DNA of 5,712 nt from an uncultured Rhodospirillales bacterium (GTDB lineage Bacteria > Pseudomonadota > Alphaproteobacteria > Acetobacterales > Acetobacteraceae): the NCBI GenBank assembly GCA_903932545.1, contig CAIZGT010000757.1, forward strand, positions 1 through 5,712, written 5' to 3'. Both the position numbers and the translations under genes were made by a program. The notes below the pieces were generated by a model. That model ran no database searches, had not been told where the DNA came from, and saw nothing but the letters and a program-made list of their open reading frames with translations. This document shows, piece after piece, positions 5,025 through 5,712 of the stretch (position 1 is its first letter; each line of letters starts with the position of its first letter).

Positions 5025-5712
5025 TGAACGCAACGCCCTATCCAGCAGCACCACCGAGTGCACAGCCTCCCGCCCGGACAAATCCCGGATCTGATGGCGG
5101 CATGAAGTGCCATCGGCCACAATCACATGCTCCGGCGCCGCCGCGCGCACCGCAGGCAGCAAATTCGCCTCGGCCATTGCGTGGGAAATTTCCTGGGTTT
5201 CGCACTGATAGCCGAAACTGCCCGCCATGCCGCAGCAACTCGATGCAATCGGCTTCACCTCAAGCCCTGGAATTTGCTTGAGGCTGTCGAGCGCCGGGGC
5301 AAACGCGCCAAAGCTCTTCTGATGGCAGTGACCATGCACATGCGCCACGGTGTTCATCGCCTTGAGCACCAAGGCGGGCTTATGTTGCGCCAGGAACTCG
5401 CCCAGCAGCATCGCCCGGCTCGCAAGCTGCGCTGATTCCGCACCCGGCAGCAGCGCCTCCAACTCGTCGCGCAGGGTGAACAGGCAAGACGGCTCCAGCC
5501 CGATCACCGGAATATCGCCCGCCAACGCGGCGCGCAGACGCAGCAACTCAGCGCGGGCGCGATCCACTTGGCCGGTGGCAAGATAGGTTCGGCCACAGCA
5601 TAACGGCCCGCCCTCGGCTTCGGGCATAATCGCCCGGAACCCCGCCGCGCGCAGCACCCGCAGCGCGGCGCGCAGCACTTCCGGCTCGAAGGCACGATTG
5701 AACGTGTCCGCC
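5022..5712 (-). CDS. C-terminal part of a (Fe-S)/FAD oxidoreductase with paired CCG domains (D-lactate dehydrogenase/glycolate oxidase type)
   Basis: The frame is open to the window edge, so the visible 229 residues are the end of a longer protein; the GTG at 5678 is internal, because the upstream residues DTFNRAFEPE continue the family pattern. Two cysteine-rich CCG domains are present. The first has CCGRTY (Cys38, Cys39 of the visible part) and GLEPSCL (Cys76). The second has HGHCHQKS (Cys129), SSCCGMAGSFGY (Cys159, Cys160) and ADGTSCRHQI (Cys204). These bind Fe-S or related clusters and pass electrons from a flavin to the quinone pool or a cytochrome. The likely whole protein is the large fused form: an FAD-binding oxidase domain, a 4Fe-4S domain, then this C-terminus. 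A separate GlcF/LldE-like subunit is the alternative. It ends in RALRS and a TAG. It converges on the transporter gene and so belongs to a separate transcript. Confidence 0.85.
   Translation of the reverse strand, partial: ADTFNRAFEPEVLRAALRVLRAAGFRAIMPEAEGGPLCCGRTYLATGQVDRARAELLRLRAALAGDIPVIGLEPSCLFTLRDELEALLPGAESAQLASRAMLLGEFLAQHKPALVLKAMNTVAHVHGHCHQKSFGAFAPALDSLKQIPGLEVKPIASSCCGMAGSFGYQCETQEISHAMAEANLLPAVRAAAPEHVIVADGTSCRHQIRDLSGREAVHSVVLLDRALRS

Noticed and set aside
5676..5678. GTG at 5678 as the start of the Fe-S protein
   Set aside because: In-frame residues upstream to the window edge (DTFNRAFEPE) fit the family sequence, so the protein continues beyond the window.
1..5712. A CRISPR array, tRNA or rRNA gene, insertion sequence, phage or defence system
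   Set aside because: I looked for regularly spaced repeats, transposase or integrase motifs, terminal inverted repeats and RNA-gene landmarks and saw none.

Overview
This is a G+C-rich bacterial chromosomal window, about 60-65% G+C by eye apart from a poorer left end. It has the look of an alphaproteobacterium, and the Rhodospirillales/Acetobacteraceae direction fits best. That guess rests on codon usage, a SbmA/BacA/ABCD-type transporter, a DUF3253 protein and a TadE-type protein. No rRNA, tRNA or other decisive marker is present, so the taxonomy is inference.

Left end (1-379), about 48% G+C by hand count. It holds the first 28 codons of an unrecognised minus-strand gene (84 to the window edge), a divergent intergenic gap, and the first 58 codons of a plus-strand TadE-like pilus-assembly gene. 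The TadE homology stops abruptly at about 379/380. The sequence then continues as the 3' end of an unrelated minus-strand gene (821 to 342) of normal high G+C. This junction is the most anomalous point in the window: it is either a real rearrangement or a chimeric assembly join.

Middle (822-2931). A divergent gap separates the unrecognised minus-strand gene from a plus-strand EAL-domain protein (1008-1859). That protein has lost most of the residues needed to bind metal and hydrolyse cyclic di-GMP. After 46 bases comes a complete FAD-dependent, renalase-like amine-oxidase-family protein (1906-2931).

Right (2931-4985). The renalase-like gene overlaps a 93-residue DUF3253 gene by one base (TGATG). 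Twelve bases later follows a complete 586-residue half-size ABC exporter/importer of the ABCD/SbmA type, with membrane and ATPase domains fused. The three genes look like one translationally linked unit, possibly read with the EAL gene.

Far right (5022-5712, minus). This is the C-terminal part of a large (Fe-S)/FAD oxidoreductase of the D-lactate dehydrogenase/glycolate oxidase type with paired CCG domains, cut by the window edge. It converges on the transporter gene, and a G+C-rich hairpin in the 36-base gap may end transcription of both.

Apart from the junction, the window reads as ordinary metabolic and transport genes. I see no CRISPR array, insertion sequence, phage gene or recognisable defence system.
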